Shown in pieces: positions 46,676 to 58,257 of a DNA stretch of 64,000 nt (positions within the stretch are counted from its first letter, which is position 1; every line of letters starts with the position of its first letter). A program made the position numbers and the translations under genes. The notes beneath the pieces were generated by a model. The model did no database searches and was not told the DNA's origin. It worked only from the letters and a program-made list of their open reading frames with translations. Location of the stretch: NCBI GenBank assembly GCA_020744425.1, contig JAGMUV010000009.1:1674001-1738000 (forward strand), in the 5' to 3' direction. The stretch is from Dactylonectria macrodidyma (lineage: Eukaryota > Ascomycota > Sordariomycetes > Hypocreales > Nectriaceae).

Positions 46676-46688
46676 GGGGGGGGGGGGG
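46676..46688 (+). repeat. Poly-G tract of 13 bases (poly-C on the eL41 strand)
   Basis: An uninterrupted run of 13 G lies upstream of eL41 and the divergent kinase gene. On the eL41 strand it is a C run about 47 bases upstream of the proposed leader-intron donor, so it may fall in the transcribed leader. Confidence 0.9.
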
Positions 46689-47126
46689 CTTACTTGTTCG
46701 TGGATGAGAATCGTGTTGGGATAAGGAACAACTCTAGGAGAATGAGGGGAGATTTCTAGAGCTTAAGCAAGGTCATTGTAGGGCACACAACCCCCAGGAT
46801 CCACGTGACCACCCCGCCCTAATTCTGTGGGCTAGCTGCACGTCAGCACAGTGAATTGTAACTAGCACTATCGCATGCACTGTGCAATTGTCTCACCAGG
46901 GGAAGGAACGGCAGTTGACGGCCTGATCAGGCAGTCGGGTCTGGGAATGGTCATTGTGAGAACCTCGTTGATCCAGTTCTCATTTTTCAAATGTTAATTA
47001 CGACCGAAACGACGACAGTATCGTCTCTCGAGTTTGACCAACTTGCTACACACAATTTCGCCTCGTTAACACGCTCTAGCCACTTACACGACGAAGCTGC
47101 ACATCACGTCTCAAGTGAGATCTAAG

Positions 47127-49498
47127 ATGGATGTCGAAGAGCCAGCCCCATCGGTGCCAAACGAAGTTCCGGCAGCATACATTTGCCTCTTCGATAGTCG
47201 GAGCGAAAGTCAATCTCAGCGTAGGTATTTCCGTGATCCGCCTGATTGTTCCCAGAATTGTGTCTCGCTCTCCACTCCTGGGTGGCTCCTCTAACTTGAC
47301 AATTAGAACTGCTCCCCATCTGGGACCGAGAGATTTTCAAGATTGGGCGGGATCCACGATCAAAGTATGGAACGTGTGACTTTACCCCTTCTCAGTTACT
47401 CACCTATCTAGCACTCTCACGGTCGACAATGATCCAGACTATTCCGTCTCCCGGAACCACTGTGAAATTTATGTGATAACCTACGAGCCAACCGTCAACT
47501 ACGTCTACGTCCGTGATCGCAAGTCATCTAACGGAACGTATGTCAATGGGGAGTTGATTGGTATGGGACCAGATATATCCCCTGGTTACCTCCTTCAAGA
47601 TGGTGATGTTATTGAAATCCGTCCATACTGGACATTCGTCGTTGTTCAAGAACGACCGCCTCCTCTCCATGACCTTGACAGCCTCCAGATCGAGGAGTGC
47701 AAGGTATGAATGTCTATCGTTACAGCTGCTGACAGTGAGGGACTGACCATCACAGCTTTTCGCAGACAGATTCATCTTGACGAACCGCTGCCTCGGCCAA
47801 GGAGCAGAGGCTGCCGTTCATTTAGCCCTTGACTCCGTGACAAGAAAGCAGTTGGTGTGTAAGCTGGTGAATCTAGACAAGCTCCACAAGAAAAATGCCC
47901 CCGAGGAATTAAGACGCAAGTTTCAAGAGGCAGACATCCTGCGGCAACTCCGACACGTGCGTCTCATAACCCACCTTGCACAGGGAGTTCAAGTTGACGT
48001 TGTCGCAGCCAAATATTCTTCCATATGTCGACACAATTAGTTCTCCACATTCACTGTCAGTGACTTTCATTTCCAACCTATAGCAACTGAGCCAACACAC
48101 TCCAGATATACCTTCACTGAGCTGGCATCGGGAGGTGACCTCATGTCCTTCCTATACCGACAGGACGTGGTCAAAGAATTTGATTGCCGAATCATTATCC
48201 GCCAGGTGGTCCGGGGTCTTGTATACCTTCACGACAAGGGCATCGTACATCGTGATCTCAAACCTGAGAACATTCTTCTGGCATATTCACCAAAAATTGC
48301 GTACCATCGCGTGATGCTTGCCGACTTTGGAAACTCAGCCGTTCCTCGGCGAAGCAGAATGGTTACAAAAGTTGGGACTGTGAACTACCAAGCACCGTGT
48401 GTCCCCAAGAGCGCCGCGAGGATAGGATGACCACAGAACTGACTTTTGTTTAGGGAATTTTTAGCGAATACGCAAGCTCACACGTCTGCTGTTGACATTT
48501 GGTCACTCGGAATTGTGCTTCTTGTTCTGTTAGCATGCAGTCCTGACCCCGAGGTGCAAAATCTCAATCGCATGAATCAAACTGAAATTGCAGAGTATCT
48601 TAAGAAGACGTTTGCTACAATGAACAACAAGCCATCCCGTGATGGTCGGGGTTTCATCTGGAACTGCTTACAGATTGCGCCCGGCGCGAGAATGAGCGCA
48701 ACCGGTGCGGAATGTCATGACTGGCTGTGCACTCCCGAGAAATACCTTCGCTTCTTTCGACTGTTGGACAATAAGATGATGTTGGACTGGAAACCCCACG
48801 ACGAACTCAAACCAATGCCATGGGAGTTACCTAGCCTCATGAATGGCCCGAAACTTGCAGAAAAGAAGCCGGAGCTCCGTTGTAGCCAGTACTTCGCGAC
48901 CCAGGAAACGCCGATGTCGCCACTCGGGCCTTCTGAGACTATCGAAAACTTCATCGCGAACGACAAACAAACTTGCCAAGCAGGGAATGGAATCCAAGAC
49001 GACATGATGTCTCATCCTGGTGTGTTAGTGCTAAGGCCAAAGTCGCCAGCGCCGGGGCCTTTGCCAAAGGAAGAGTTCCCAAAGCAGCACCAACAGGATG
49101 TCACAAATCGACAACCGAAAAAACCAGCAAAGCAGCTGCGATTACCTTGGAAGGGGTTTGGGAAACCAACTCATCCAGCAGAGGCTGAGCTTCGGACTAA
49201 ACGCAGGAGAGGACCGGGGATGAATGTCCGTGATAGCTCCATTCCGCTTCCTGGCCTCGAGAGACACTTGAGACCGTCGTACAACCGGCATCATCGACAA
49301 CAGGTCCTCGAAGAACTTGAAAAGTCGAATACGAAATTTCTTGTTGACCCAGGTGGTATCATCCCAAACACCCACCTGAACGTGATACCCCCGTTGCAGA
49401 CACCAGAAGCTCCTCGGGCAGAGAAGAGAGGGCGTCATGGGATGGACAAATCGGAAGGCAAAGGCCAGCTGAGTGTGTCGCAGATCAAATTAGGCTGA
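47127..49498 (+). CDS. FHA-domain serine/threonine kinase, Rad53/Chk2/Mek1-like, seven exons
   Basis: Exons 47127-47220, 47307-47364, 47412-47703, 47756-47956, 48009-48055, 48106-48396 and 48454-49498 all join in phase to give 675 residues. An FHA domain (about 30-135) shows [18 protein letters not shown] and [11 protein letters not shown]. The kinase domain follows: LGQGAEAAV (161-169), K184 in [17 protein letters not shown] (279-289), ADFGNS (303-308) and NYQAPEFL. Catalytic residues are intact, though the third glycine of the loop is alanine. FHA plus kinase is the layout of Rad53/Cds1/Dun1 checkpoint kinases and meiotic Mek1; one N-terminal FHA before the kinase fits Cds1 or Mek1. The C-terminal 200 residues are basic and Pro-rich. 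Six introns and a GTCAGT donor at 48056 contrast with the intron-poor neighbours. Confidence 0.88.
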
Positions 49499-49776
49499 CT
49501 GGAACCCTGGGTCACAGTTGTTGCGATGTTGCATCAATGGCAAGCTTAGGAACCAAGAAAAGCGCTGGGAACGTGGCGAGTTTACATGGGATTGGCATTG
49601 GGGGGTGACTGGAATCTGTCAGTGGGGGGGGGGGGGGGGGGGGCATAATGGCGCGGCTGATGATATTTGGGCGACTAGGTTTGCTATACGGCGTCCCGAC
49701 TGGCTATCTGCTCTTTCAGAGGAAAGACTAGGCTAATTACTGTGATGTATGATTGCAAATGGAACTCTCGATCGTT
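49499..49776. other. Gap between convergent genes with poly-G tract
   Basis: This region contains the 3' ends of the FHA kinase and Zn2Cys6 genes and a 20-base G run. No gene seen. Confidence 0.6.
49624..49643 (+). repeat. Poly-G tract of 20 bases
   Basis: An uninterrupted G run 126 bases after the kinase stop codon, probably within its 3'-UTR. Confidence 0.9.
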
Positions 49777-50832
49777 TCAATAAGTCTCCATCTCGTCAAC
49801 CATGGATGCTGATTCGGTACAGCGAATTAGACCTCTGATGTCTGAAGCTCGCCATTTGGCGGGTCGGCCATTTAACACTTTCCACCACTGTGTGGGCTCA
49901 TACTCCCAATCCTTCTTGTTTGCGGGCTTGTCATTCTCATGCCAAGCGGGCAATGCCATCTTCATCCCATCTCGACGCCGGTTGGCCATCAACTCGCAGA
50001 ACAAGGCCTTCTTGTCCACCAAACCCTCATGTCCGTTGCCGATCGCAGTCTGCCCCTGGAGTCGTTTCTCCGGGACTGCCAGTTGCCAATGCTCCTCGTC
50101 GTCGGGCTGCCCTCGCTCCTTCTGCATACACGCGTCGCCGTTTAGCCGGCACCGCGAGCACTCTGGCGCGGCATCCCAACTATAACCGGTCCGGACGGTG
50201 TGCGAGCACCGCATCCGCTTCGCCCGGCACTGCAGGCACTTCTCTCGCTCCGACCAGGCTGGCATGACACGGGGCAGGAAATATTGATGTACAGTCATGG
50301 TGTTCATGGGGAAGCCGTCGACGTAGCGCAGCTTTTCCGTCCACATGCGGCAGAACAGCTCGCTGCAGATGCGATCCAGCCAGTCCGCCATGGCCTTGAC
50401 GCGCGCCTCCCACTCCTCGCCCGTCTCCCCTTGCACCCGCCACATGCCTCGCTGCCTCACCCGGTACAACTCCTCGTCCATGATGCGATGCAGGTCCGTG
50501 CTGGACAGTCCCGGGATTGTCCGGGCGTATTCGAGGCGGGCCTGGACGCGGTGCTGGGCCGCCTCTTTGCGGGCCTTGATCTCGGCGTCGTATGAAAGGC
50601 GTTTTCCGACCGCTGTCTCGACTTTCTTGCGCTGCTGGGCGTCGAGAGCACTGCGTTTGGCATCTCTGGCAAGCCTCGCCGCGTCGGCCCTGGCGCGGAG
50701 AGCCTCGCGGCGGCGCTTTGCGAGGGCATAGACGGTGGCGAGGAGGTCGAGAGCTCCGATAGCGGGACGAGTGTTGGTGGTGAGGAGATTCGGAGAGCTG
50801 GGGCGCCTGAGAGGCTGTTCCTCAGAAGACAT
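49777..50832 (-). CDS. Protein with internal Zn2Cys6-type cysteine cluster
   Basis: A single exon encodes 351 residues. Residues 199-235 contain six cysteines spaced C-x2-C-x6-C-x15-C-x2-C-x6-C (C199, C202, C209, C225, C228, C235). This matches the fungal Zn(II)2Cys6 binuclear cluster, including a basic RAKRMR between the second and third cysteines. Unusually the cluster lies in the second half of the protein. It follows a long Arg/Ala-rich helical region (about 30-105) that may form a coiled coil. No fungal transcription-factor middle domain is visible, and the protein is short for a typical Zn2Cys6 regulator. DNA binding is inferred. Targets are unknown. The tail contains a run of aromatic residues (DWEYEPTQWWKVL). 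Confidence 0.8.
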   Translation of the reverse strand: MSSEEQPLRRPSSPNLLTTNTRPAIGALDLLATVYALAKRRREALRARADAARLARDAKRSALDAQQRKKVETAVGKRLSYDAEIKARKEAAQHRVQARLEYARTIPGLSSTDLHRIMDEELYRVRQRGMWRVQGETGEEWEARVKAMADWLDRICSELFCRMWTEKLRYVDGFPMNTMTVHQYFLPRVMPAWSEREKCLQCRAKRMRCSHTVRTGYSWDAAPECSRCRLNGDACMQKERGQPDDEEHWQLAVPEKRLQGQTAIGNGHEGLVDKKALFCELMANRRRDGMKMALPAWHENDKPANKKDWEYEPTQWWKVLNGRPAKWRASDIRGLIRCTESASMVDEMETY

Positions 50833-51721
50833 TGTTAACGATATTCTGAAGTGAAGATATTCAAGGGAAAGTTGGAATGGGCTGGGACGGGGCCTTGTGC
50901 ATATACCCCAACCAAGTCGTCAACTTTTGCGAACACAACAGATGGCCTAGATGACTAGTTACCAGTTCAGCGAACAAAGGGAATGCACTCTTAACCACCA
51001 GCCCCTGAAACGGGAACAAACCTGAATACTCACCCGAGGTCCAAAAAAAGGCTAGCAAACCGAGCTGGACAAAGGAATCCTCAAGCAACTTTTCGACACA
51101 TTAGCAAGCTACAGCGTCATTGTGTCATCTCACTCCAACATGAGCCAGAAAACACAATTCCAAACCTGAAAATGTCAATTGTTGGAGCTGTTCTGCTCAG
51201 TATATCGCTCTTTGTGACATGCAGCCACTTTTTGCGACCTGTCGTGACATGGCCGAAACACTGCTGCCCTCTCGTAACATACATGTCGGGAAACCCCGTA
51301 TCATTTCTCCTTTGCCCCTCGCTGCTGAATATCTAATCACACTGTCGCCATATTTCCGCCCAGTTGGGTTGGGCAACTCCTGACAAGCTCATGAGCGGTA
51401 AGCGAGTCGCTATTCCAAAGAACCACGGCCAAAGACAAAGAAAGAAGCACAATGTAAACCTCCCAAAACGCCAACCGATGAGTTTCGTCTGTCCTTAATG
51501 TGTCATGTTCCAAAAAAAATAGATAAGAACGCCCGCTACTTAACGTCGGCGACAATTTGCGGGCCTGCTCCTGCGAGTCGCGGGCCAAAATTCCCGTGAC
51601 GCCATGATAGTCCAAATGGGATAGCAAATAAAAACAAGAAAGCCGTGGGGCTCTGCAGAATGGTATTGTAGGTATCGTTGCATCGTATGTGATTTTCTGC
51701 CAACATGGTGGGTCGTGGAAA
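50833..51721. other. Intergenic region downstream of ATG1
   Basis: AT-richer sequence with the Zn2Cys6 gene promoter and the ATG1 3' flank. No supported gene. Confidence 0.6.
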
Positions 51722-54700
51722 TCATGATGACGAGGGAACGCTGCGCGGAGTCACATCGCCGCTCCGTCTACGGGTTGCGTAATGGGCTTTGCTGTTGGCC
51801 TCAGCAATCATCTGCTGCTTCTTCCGGACGGCACCAAGTCTGCCCGTAATCATCTTGATCACTGTATGAATGATTAGCCGACGCACTACAACATGGGGTG
51901 GAGGGGTTGCATACTCTTTCGGACATGAGCCTCCTCGTCGCTATCAAGGTCGCCGTTCGTCTCCTTGGCGGCATCTCTCTCAACCTCTTTTCCTGAGGCT
52001 AGTCTCTTTCTGTCCGCGTGAGTCTCATCATCGCTGTCCAGCACCGCCTCAAGCATCCGAATAGCCGTGATGTACGAGATTTCGCAGCCGGTGAGGTTCT
52101 CGTTCGTGACTTCGTCGATGGCCGCGGCACGGCTCATCTCTAAGGCGCGATCGTACATGAGCTTTTCGGCACTTATCCCAGGGGTCAGGTAGACCTGCTT
52201 CGCACCTGAACCCGTGGAGGAGGCAATGGATTCAGTGCCGTGGTTGGAAGGATGGCTAGGGTGGTCCTCTGGCAGCTGTTTCTGCGCCTCGATGAGCTTG
52301 AGTCGCACAATTTCCGATTTTTCTAAGACCTCGTTGAAACGCTGTCGAACCCATTGCACAACTGCGTTGATTCGTTGAACGACTGACTGGGCGACCGCGG
52401 CTGAGACACCGCTGCTAGCTTCTCCTCGGCTCTTCTTGGACCACCAGAGGCTAGCAATGTCCATGGCCCTGGCAAGAAGAGTGAGTGACTTGACATAAAG
52501 GACGAGAGCTTCTTCCGACAGGGAGACCACTGCCTCCAGAGTCAACCCATCATCTTCAGGTACCATCAATTCAGCCTCAACACCACCCAGTCCGTGATCA
52601 GCGGATGGGGCCATGGGAACCAGTTGCTTGTATTTGACTTCCGCAAACCCGTAGACGCAGTCGCTCCTGGTGGCAAACTCTTCAATCGTCTGGGCTGCCC
52701 GCCCGTCTTCATCGGTACTCTCAACAGTTTTGCCGTCGCTGATGAGTCCGGCCGATGTTGTGGTCGATGGCGTCGGGTAGGCTGGAAACGGCTGGTATAG
52801 CGGGGGCGACTGGCCCTTGGTACCGCGCAGGGGCGGGACCTTGAAACCAAAGAGGCGAAGACTGGCGTCCTGGATGGCTTTCGAGATTGCGCTGGAGGCA
52901 GACCCAGGGCTGGCGGAAAGGGCCTTTTCATAGGACGATCGCCTATCATGCCGCCCCTGGGCGACCAAAGCTGTTCGTGACGAAGGAGTAGGAATTGCGC
53001 CCGTCGTTACACCAGGAGATCCCTGTGTGTGTCGGCGGACTACCGTTCCTGTTCTCGGGGAAGAAGCGTTTTGCTGCGCACCAAGCTTCTCATTCGCGGC
53101 TAGTTCATCGGCAAGGGCATTCACCTCCACGTGTCGTCTCTCAACGACCACGTATTCTCGCTCCAACGCTACATCTTGGGCAGCTTTTTCTTCCTCACTT
53201 AAGGGCCTATTGGCGGTCCGAGCCTTGCGGGTTTCGTTTAGAAGCGAGCTAGGGGGGGAGCCGTTGTCCCGAGTGTTACCCCTTTCTTGGAACCGGTGCT
53301 GGGTAGGAAGAGACGCTGTGTGTTGAGGAACTGGGCGACGGATGCCCAAACCCTCACCAGCTTCGCGGGGAGAGTTGCCTATGCGATGGGCTTCGGCAGG
53401 TTGCCGCTGATATCGACCTTCGCCGGGGCTTCCAGTCTGAGGTGACCTGGTGTGAAGTTCGCGGGGTGACCTGGCACTACCTGCTTCTCGTGGAGATCCA
53501 CTTCCAGAAGATCGCCTGACCCGAGGTGACGACGTTTCTCCTTGGTTGATCGTTCGCAATTCACGGGGCTCTTGTCTCACGGGCCTAGGAATATCATCCT
53601 CAACAAGTCCAGGGATATCGCTCGTAACGACCTGGTGGTTGAAGAAATTCTCAAAGCTGAGTCGCTCGACAGGGCTGCGCTTCAGTAGACTCCGAATGAG
53701 TGCCTTGAGCTCTGAGCTAATGGTCACCTCCCTGGGGAATTTGATAACATCTTCAGCTGCCTCGATCTTTCGCAATAGTTCCACGTGATTCCTGGCTCTA
53801 AAAGGAGGTCGACCAGTACTCATTTCGTATAGGACAGTGCCAACTGACCACAGATCTGCTTTGGCGTCATAGCGTTCGTACCGGAGAATTTCGGGTGCCA
53901 TGTACAGAGGAGAACCACAGAGGGTATCGGCCAGGGAAGTTGAAGGCAAGACACGGGCAAACCCAAAGTCGGCCAGTTTCAGCATGGGTAGGGAGGTGAG
54001 TCCAGCGATGGGGATGAGGGAATCCTGGCTGGCCTGCATGACAGGGCGGCCTCGGTGATCCCGGAAGGCTTGGGAGGGCAGTAGTAATAAATTCTGGGGT
54101 TTGACATCGCGATGAACGTAGTTATTCCTTCGCAAAAATTCGAGGGCGCTGGTTAGCTGCTTGAGAAAGTGACGAATAACGACCTCGTGAAGACCGGAGT
54201 TCGGAGCGCTAGGGTATTTGCGGGCCATGTCGTGGGTGGCGGGGTGGGTGGCAAGCTTATCGCGCTTCTTGATAAAGAGAGATAGGTCACCGAGCTCGCA
54301 GTACTCCATGATGAGGTTGATGTGGGTGGTCGACTCGACGCAGTCATGGAGGGCGACGATGTGGGGATGGCGAAGGGTCTTGAGGATCTGGATCTCGCCG
54401 TACAGGTTCTCTCGGAGCTTCTTGTTAAGCCGCTCTAGCTCAACGGATTTGATGGCCACGGCAGCCTTGCTCTCCTATTTGATGCACGTTAACCAGTGGG
54501 AACCACAAAGGACCGTCTCTGGACAGGGCTTGCTCTGCGCATCCGTAGCACCCAAGGGCGGAACATCCAATGATGTCGAAGACGCGAATGGGCGACACGG
54601 TCGAGTTGACGGGACGACTCGATGCGCTGATGACAGGCAAACGCGGGGGAACAGAGGTCGGGGGATGGATGGTCATACCTTGTGCCAGCCCAGATAGACT

Positions 54701-54810
54701 TGGGCGAAGCTACCCTTTCCAATCTCGGACCCGATGTTGAACTGTCCCACAGTACGACCTCCCGACCTCCTGGAGCTTTGGGAGGCGGAAGCCTCCTGCT
54801 GGCTGGCCAT
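51722..54810 (-). CDS. ATG1: Autophagy-initiating serine/threonine kinase Atg1, three exons
   Basis: Exons 54810-54679, 54474-51915 and 51861-51722 give 943 residues. Atg1 is the ULK1-type kinase that starts autophagosome formation with Atg13 and Atg17. Kinase motifs are: [10 protein letters not shown] (29-38), K53 in [25 protein letters not shown] and the activation loop [17 protein letters not shown] long Ser/Arg/Pro-rich linker with many RSP/SPR sites follows. The C-terminal helical tMIT region that binds Atg13 comes last. The final exon ([17 protein letters not shown], ending PRSVPSSS) was added because the frame otherwise ends at 51886 in non-conserved sequence; donor GTATGC and acceptor ACAG keep phase. 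Length is typical of filamentous fungi. Confidence 0.96.
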
Positions 54811-57800
54811 GACTTCCTGATAAAGCTGTCGAGGGCAGGAAGACAGTCGGAGTGGATGGTAGCCCTCGGGCCTATAAAACTCGAAATACGTCGGCTGCGG
54901 ATGGGGTCGTCATGTAATCGATGAGATCAAGAAGTGGTCGCGTGTGTCGAGGGTAGAGTCGGTTGAAGGAGAGGGCGGCGAGACGAAGAAGAAGAGCGGG
55001 AGCACAATGTACGGGTTGAGGTGGCGAGAGGATTGACTGTGTCAGGAGAGATGCTGGCCTTGGGTGGACAAGTAGTCGGTGAGGTCGGGGGACAGCCGAG
55101 ACGGGATGGAATGTCCAGGGATGGAAGAAAGAGTGAACGGGATAAGCTCAGAGCAAGTTGATGCAGAGATGAAAGAGCTGATGCGCGTCTGGGCGGCCGA
55201 GGCACAAGAGTCAGTCAAGATTAGACCAGATGGCGAGGGTAAAAGAGGCGAACGGACGCAAAGAGCAGATGCGAGCGGGAGCGAAGGCGTGAGGGTGAAT
55301 GTTGGACGAGGGTCGAACAAGACAGGGCAATGCGTGTGACAGCAATTCGGGGGGGAAGGGAAAGGGAAGCGCAAAGACCGGGTTGGAGATCGGGTGACTA
55401 ACACAATATCGGCGGAGGCGTAGACTAGAGCGGCCGTTGAGTTGAGTCGGAAGCGCAATCGGAGAGGTCCTGTCGACGACGGTTTGACGCCCGGGCCGGG
55501 GTGGGAGGGTTCAACAATGGCGACGAGTCAAGCGATGGACGATGGAGATAAAGGAGAGAGAGGCGGTAAACGGGAAGCGGGAGACTCTCTTTTCTGAAGA
55601 TGGGCCTGGTGGCGTCGTGCGTCTTGTCGGGCTTCTGTCTTGTGCTTTGGTTCCGTTGGCGCCTTTGCCAAGTTGCGTCACGATTGAACGGGAGCGGCAG
55701 CAGACGGGGCGGGCAGTAGTAGATTGACCTAAAGAGGGACGAAGGGTGGGGAAACGAAGAGGAAGGGCCCCAGAAGAACAAGAAGCAGAATAAGAATAAG
55801 AAGCCGAAGCCGAAGAATGTTGGGGAGAAGCCTGGAGGGGGAGTGAACTGGAAAAGGGAGATGGTGAAGGGGATGGGGATGGATTAAGAGAGAGAGAGGA
55901 CGGACGTAAGGGAAGCAAGAAAGCGAGAAGAAGGCGAGGATCCAGGACTGCCAGGCCAGCTAAAGGTAAAGCTGCCGGGTTTCTAGAAGAGGAGCGTGAA
56001 TGATGGTTTTCTATCCTGGGTGGTGACACATACCTGACAGAGGTACCGATCTGGTGCGTTCTACAGCGAAGGGGTACATGGAACAACAAGGTAGCGGCCG
56101 AAACACGTTTGTAGGGTCCTCCACCCGCCTGTCGGTCCTCCACCTGTACCAAAGCCCCAACTACCGTAATCGCGAGCGATTGGGGACCAAAGCGGGACCT
56201 GCTCCAGGCGCATTGGCGCATTGGGCGGCGCAGACAGGGGTATTGGTAGGGGCCATGGGGGGCATGGGCCAGCACCCTTTAGCGGTGTCCTCAGGGTACC
56301 CACAGAGGTACCTTTCCTCGACGTGACATCGGCACTGAAACATCAGGTACCGCTGCCACCACCTGGACGCAGGGGTTCTCGCTTGGGACCGCCTACCCCC
56401 CTACAGCCCCTACAGCCTACGGGCTGGTGACCGATGTCGATGATGGGTGAATGGACAGATGACCTCGTGATACGTTTTTTGGTGAGGAGAGAGAAGAGAG
56501 GAGAGAGAGGAGCGAGGAGCCAGAAACTGCCAGCCCGCCCAGCAGTCAGTCAGGCGGCCGCAATAACAGCAGCAGCAATATTTTTGGCGAATACACACCT
56601 AGCAGAACAACCATTTCGGCGAGGAGGCCCTTCAAAGGGTACTGCGTGGGTACCTAAGGGCTACATGCACACGTGCTCGGGACCACCAAGGGCATTTCAA
56701 GCGGCATCAAAGCGGCATCAAGTGCGTCTTCGCCCGACATATTCCAAGGTTCCCAGCATCCTTTGGCGTCGTATCAGCGACAGGCCGACAAGGCAGCCCA
56801 ATAGCGAAACAGCTCCGGCCAACAGTCACAGTATGCCGGGGAGTCACAGTTCGTCACAGTTCCGCGCCCAGTCCTAGGCCACAGGGCGGCCCTCACGCAT
56901 CCAATCCGGCTCGCCGCCATCCTTTCCATTTTCTGATCAGGCTGCCTACCACGATGCCGTCGAGACATGGCCTACTCAAGCACCCACTGCGTAGACGGGC
57001 AGGCGACAGCAGGTGCCTACAAGTAGGTACAGGCCTGGAGTTGGCGAATCTAGCAGCGCTAACTCAGTAGCTCCCCTGCCCCACCACACCCCTTCAAGCT
57101 TGGGAATCGCAGGGTCCTGTCCAGTCCAATCCAGCCAGTCCAGTGCGCTGTGGGCCTGTGGCTCGCTCGCCTTGTGCAACAGCTCCGCGACCTACCAGCG
57201 TGCTTATCCCCATGCTTCGAGAGTGTAAGTTCAACCTGATGGGTGCCTTGGGTACGTAATACTTGGTCAATAGATGGACTGGATTTTTGTGAGCGACCTA
57301 CCAAGGTTATGTTGGAGACAACCTACCTAGGTAAGATAGGCAGAAAGAATGCAGGTAGGGACTGTAAAATGCATAGTCCCAGGCAGAAAGGCCGAAGTTG
57401 AGGCCTAGGTAAAGTACTGTAGATGGCAAATACGCGCAGAAGAAAACCAAGTCCTGGATGGAGCCAGCCCACCACTAACTGCAGGTCACTCCTCCTCTCC
57501 TCTCCTGTGGCTGTCTCTCTGGTCTGCTACCCGCCGCTCTCTCACGGTCTGTCCTTAGCTGTGTCCTGGGCGTTCTGTTTACGCTTTGCCTGCCTGCCAC
57601 CATCTACGTATCTTCTCCATATTCTTCCTCCGATAAGCCCTGGCAGGCCAACTAGTCCCTATCCCCTCCCCTCCCCCCTCCCCCCAACCCCCCAAACCCG
57701 GGCCGGGGTTGATGGGGATCACCGATGGGGCCAGTGCTTATCATGGGGTGTGGTTCACTAAGAGTCGTCTGAGTCGCCTGAGTCGACTTCTTTTTGTGAC

Positions 57801-58164
57801 TCTTCCCGCGGCTAGGAGCAAAAATGGAAGGAAAATGGGCGTCTGGGCCTGACCGACGTTTGCCTGGTAATATCAGGGCCTGGCCAGAAATTCCTCGAGT
57901 CGCTCGCTCGCTTGCATGAACGATTCAAGCTTCGTGATGGTGGAATTGTCCCGCCTTCTGAGGCAAGTCAAGGTTGTATGGCCGGCGAGATGGCGTCAGC
58001 ATACAGGTGTTCGCTCGCCACAGAGCACGCCAGAATGACCACCAGGGTGGAAATCTGCTTGGGTCAGACATTTGGGCCGAGGAAGCGAACGCATGCTCCC
58101 CGGCAACAACCGATGGAGGATCGACAACAGCTAAATCAGTATCTCCTACCGTGAATAGCACCTC

Positions 58165-58257
58165 ATCAATGAGGCGTCACAATAACAAGGCCAGAGCCAG
58201 AAGAAACAGATGCAAAAGCAAACCAACGTTATCAAAGGCGAATGGACGCCTCATTGA
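58165..58257. repeat. 13-base inverted repeat with 67-base spacer
   Basis: ATCAATGAGGCGT at 58165-58177 is exactly complementary to ACGCCTCATTGAT at 58245-58257. It could form a stem-loop, but 13 bases alone is modest evidence in a region this long. Confidence 0.5.

Larger units (their letters stand above)
46539..47126. promoter_or_regulatory. Divergent promoter region of eL41 and the FHA kinase
   Basis: Only 588 bases separate the two start codons. The region contains the eL41 leader intron and the poly-G tract. No specific operator can be assigned. Confidence 0.5.

Noticed and set aside
55511..56275. Minus-strand frame of 254 codons upstream of ATG1
   Set aside because: Mostly Ser/Pro/Arg low complexity produced by purine/pyrimidine-biased DNA; no conserved block and no supporting splice structure.
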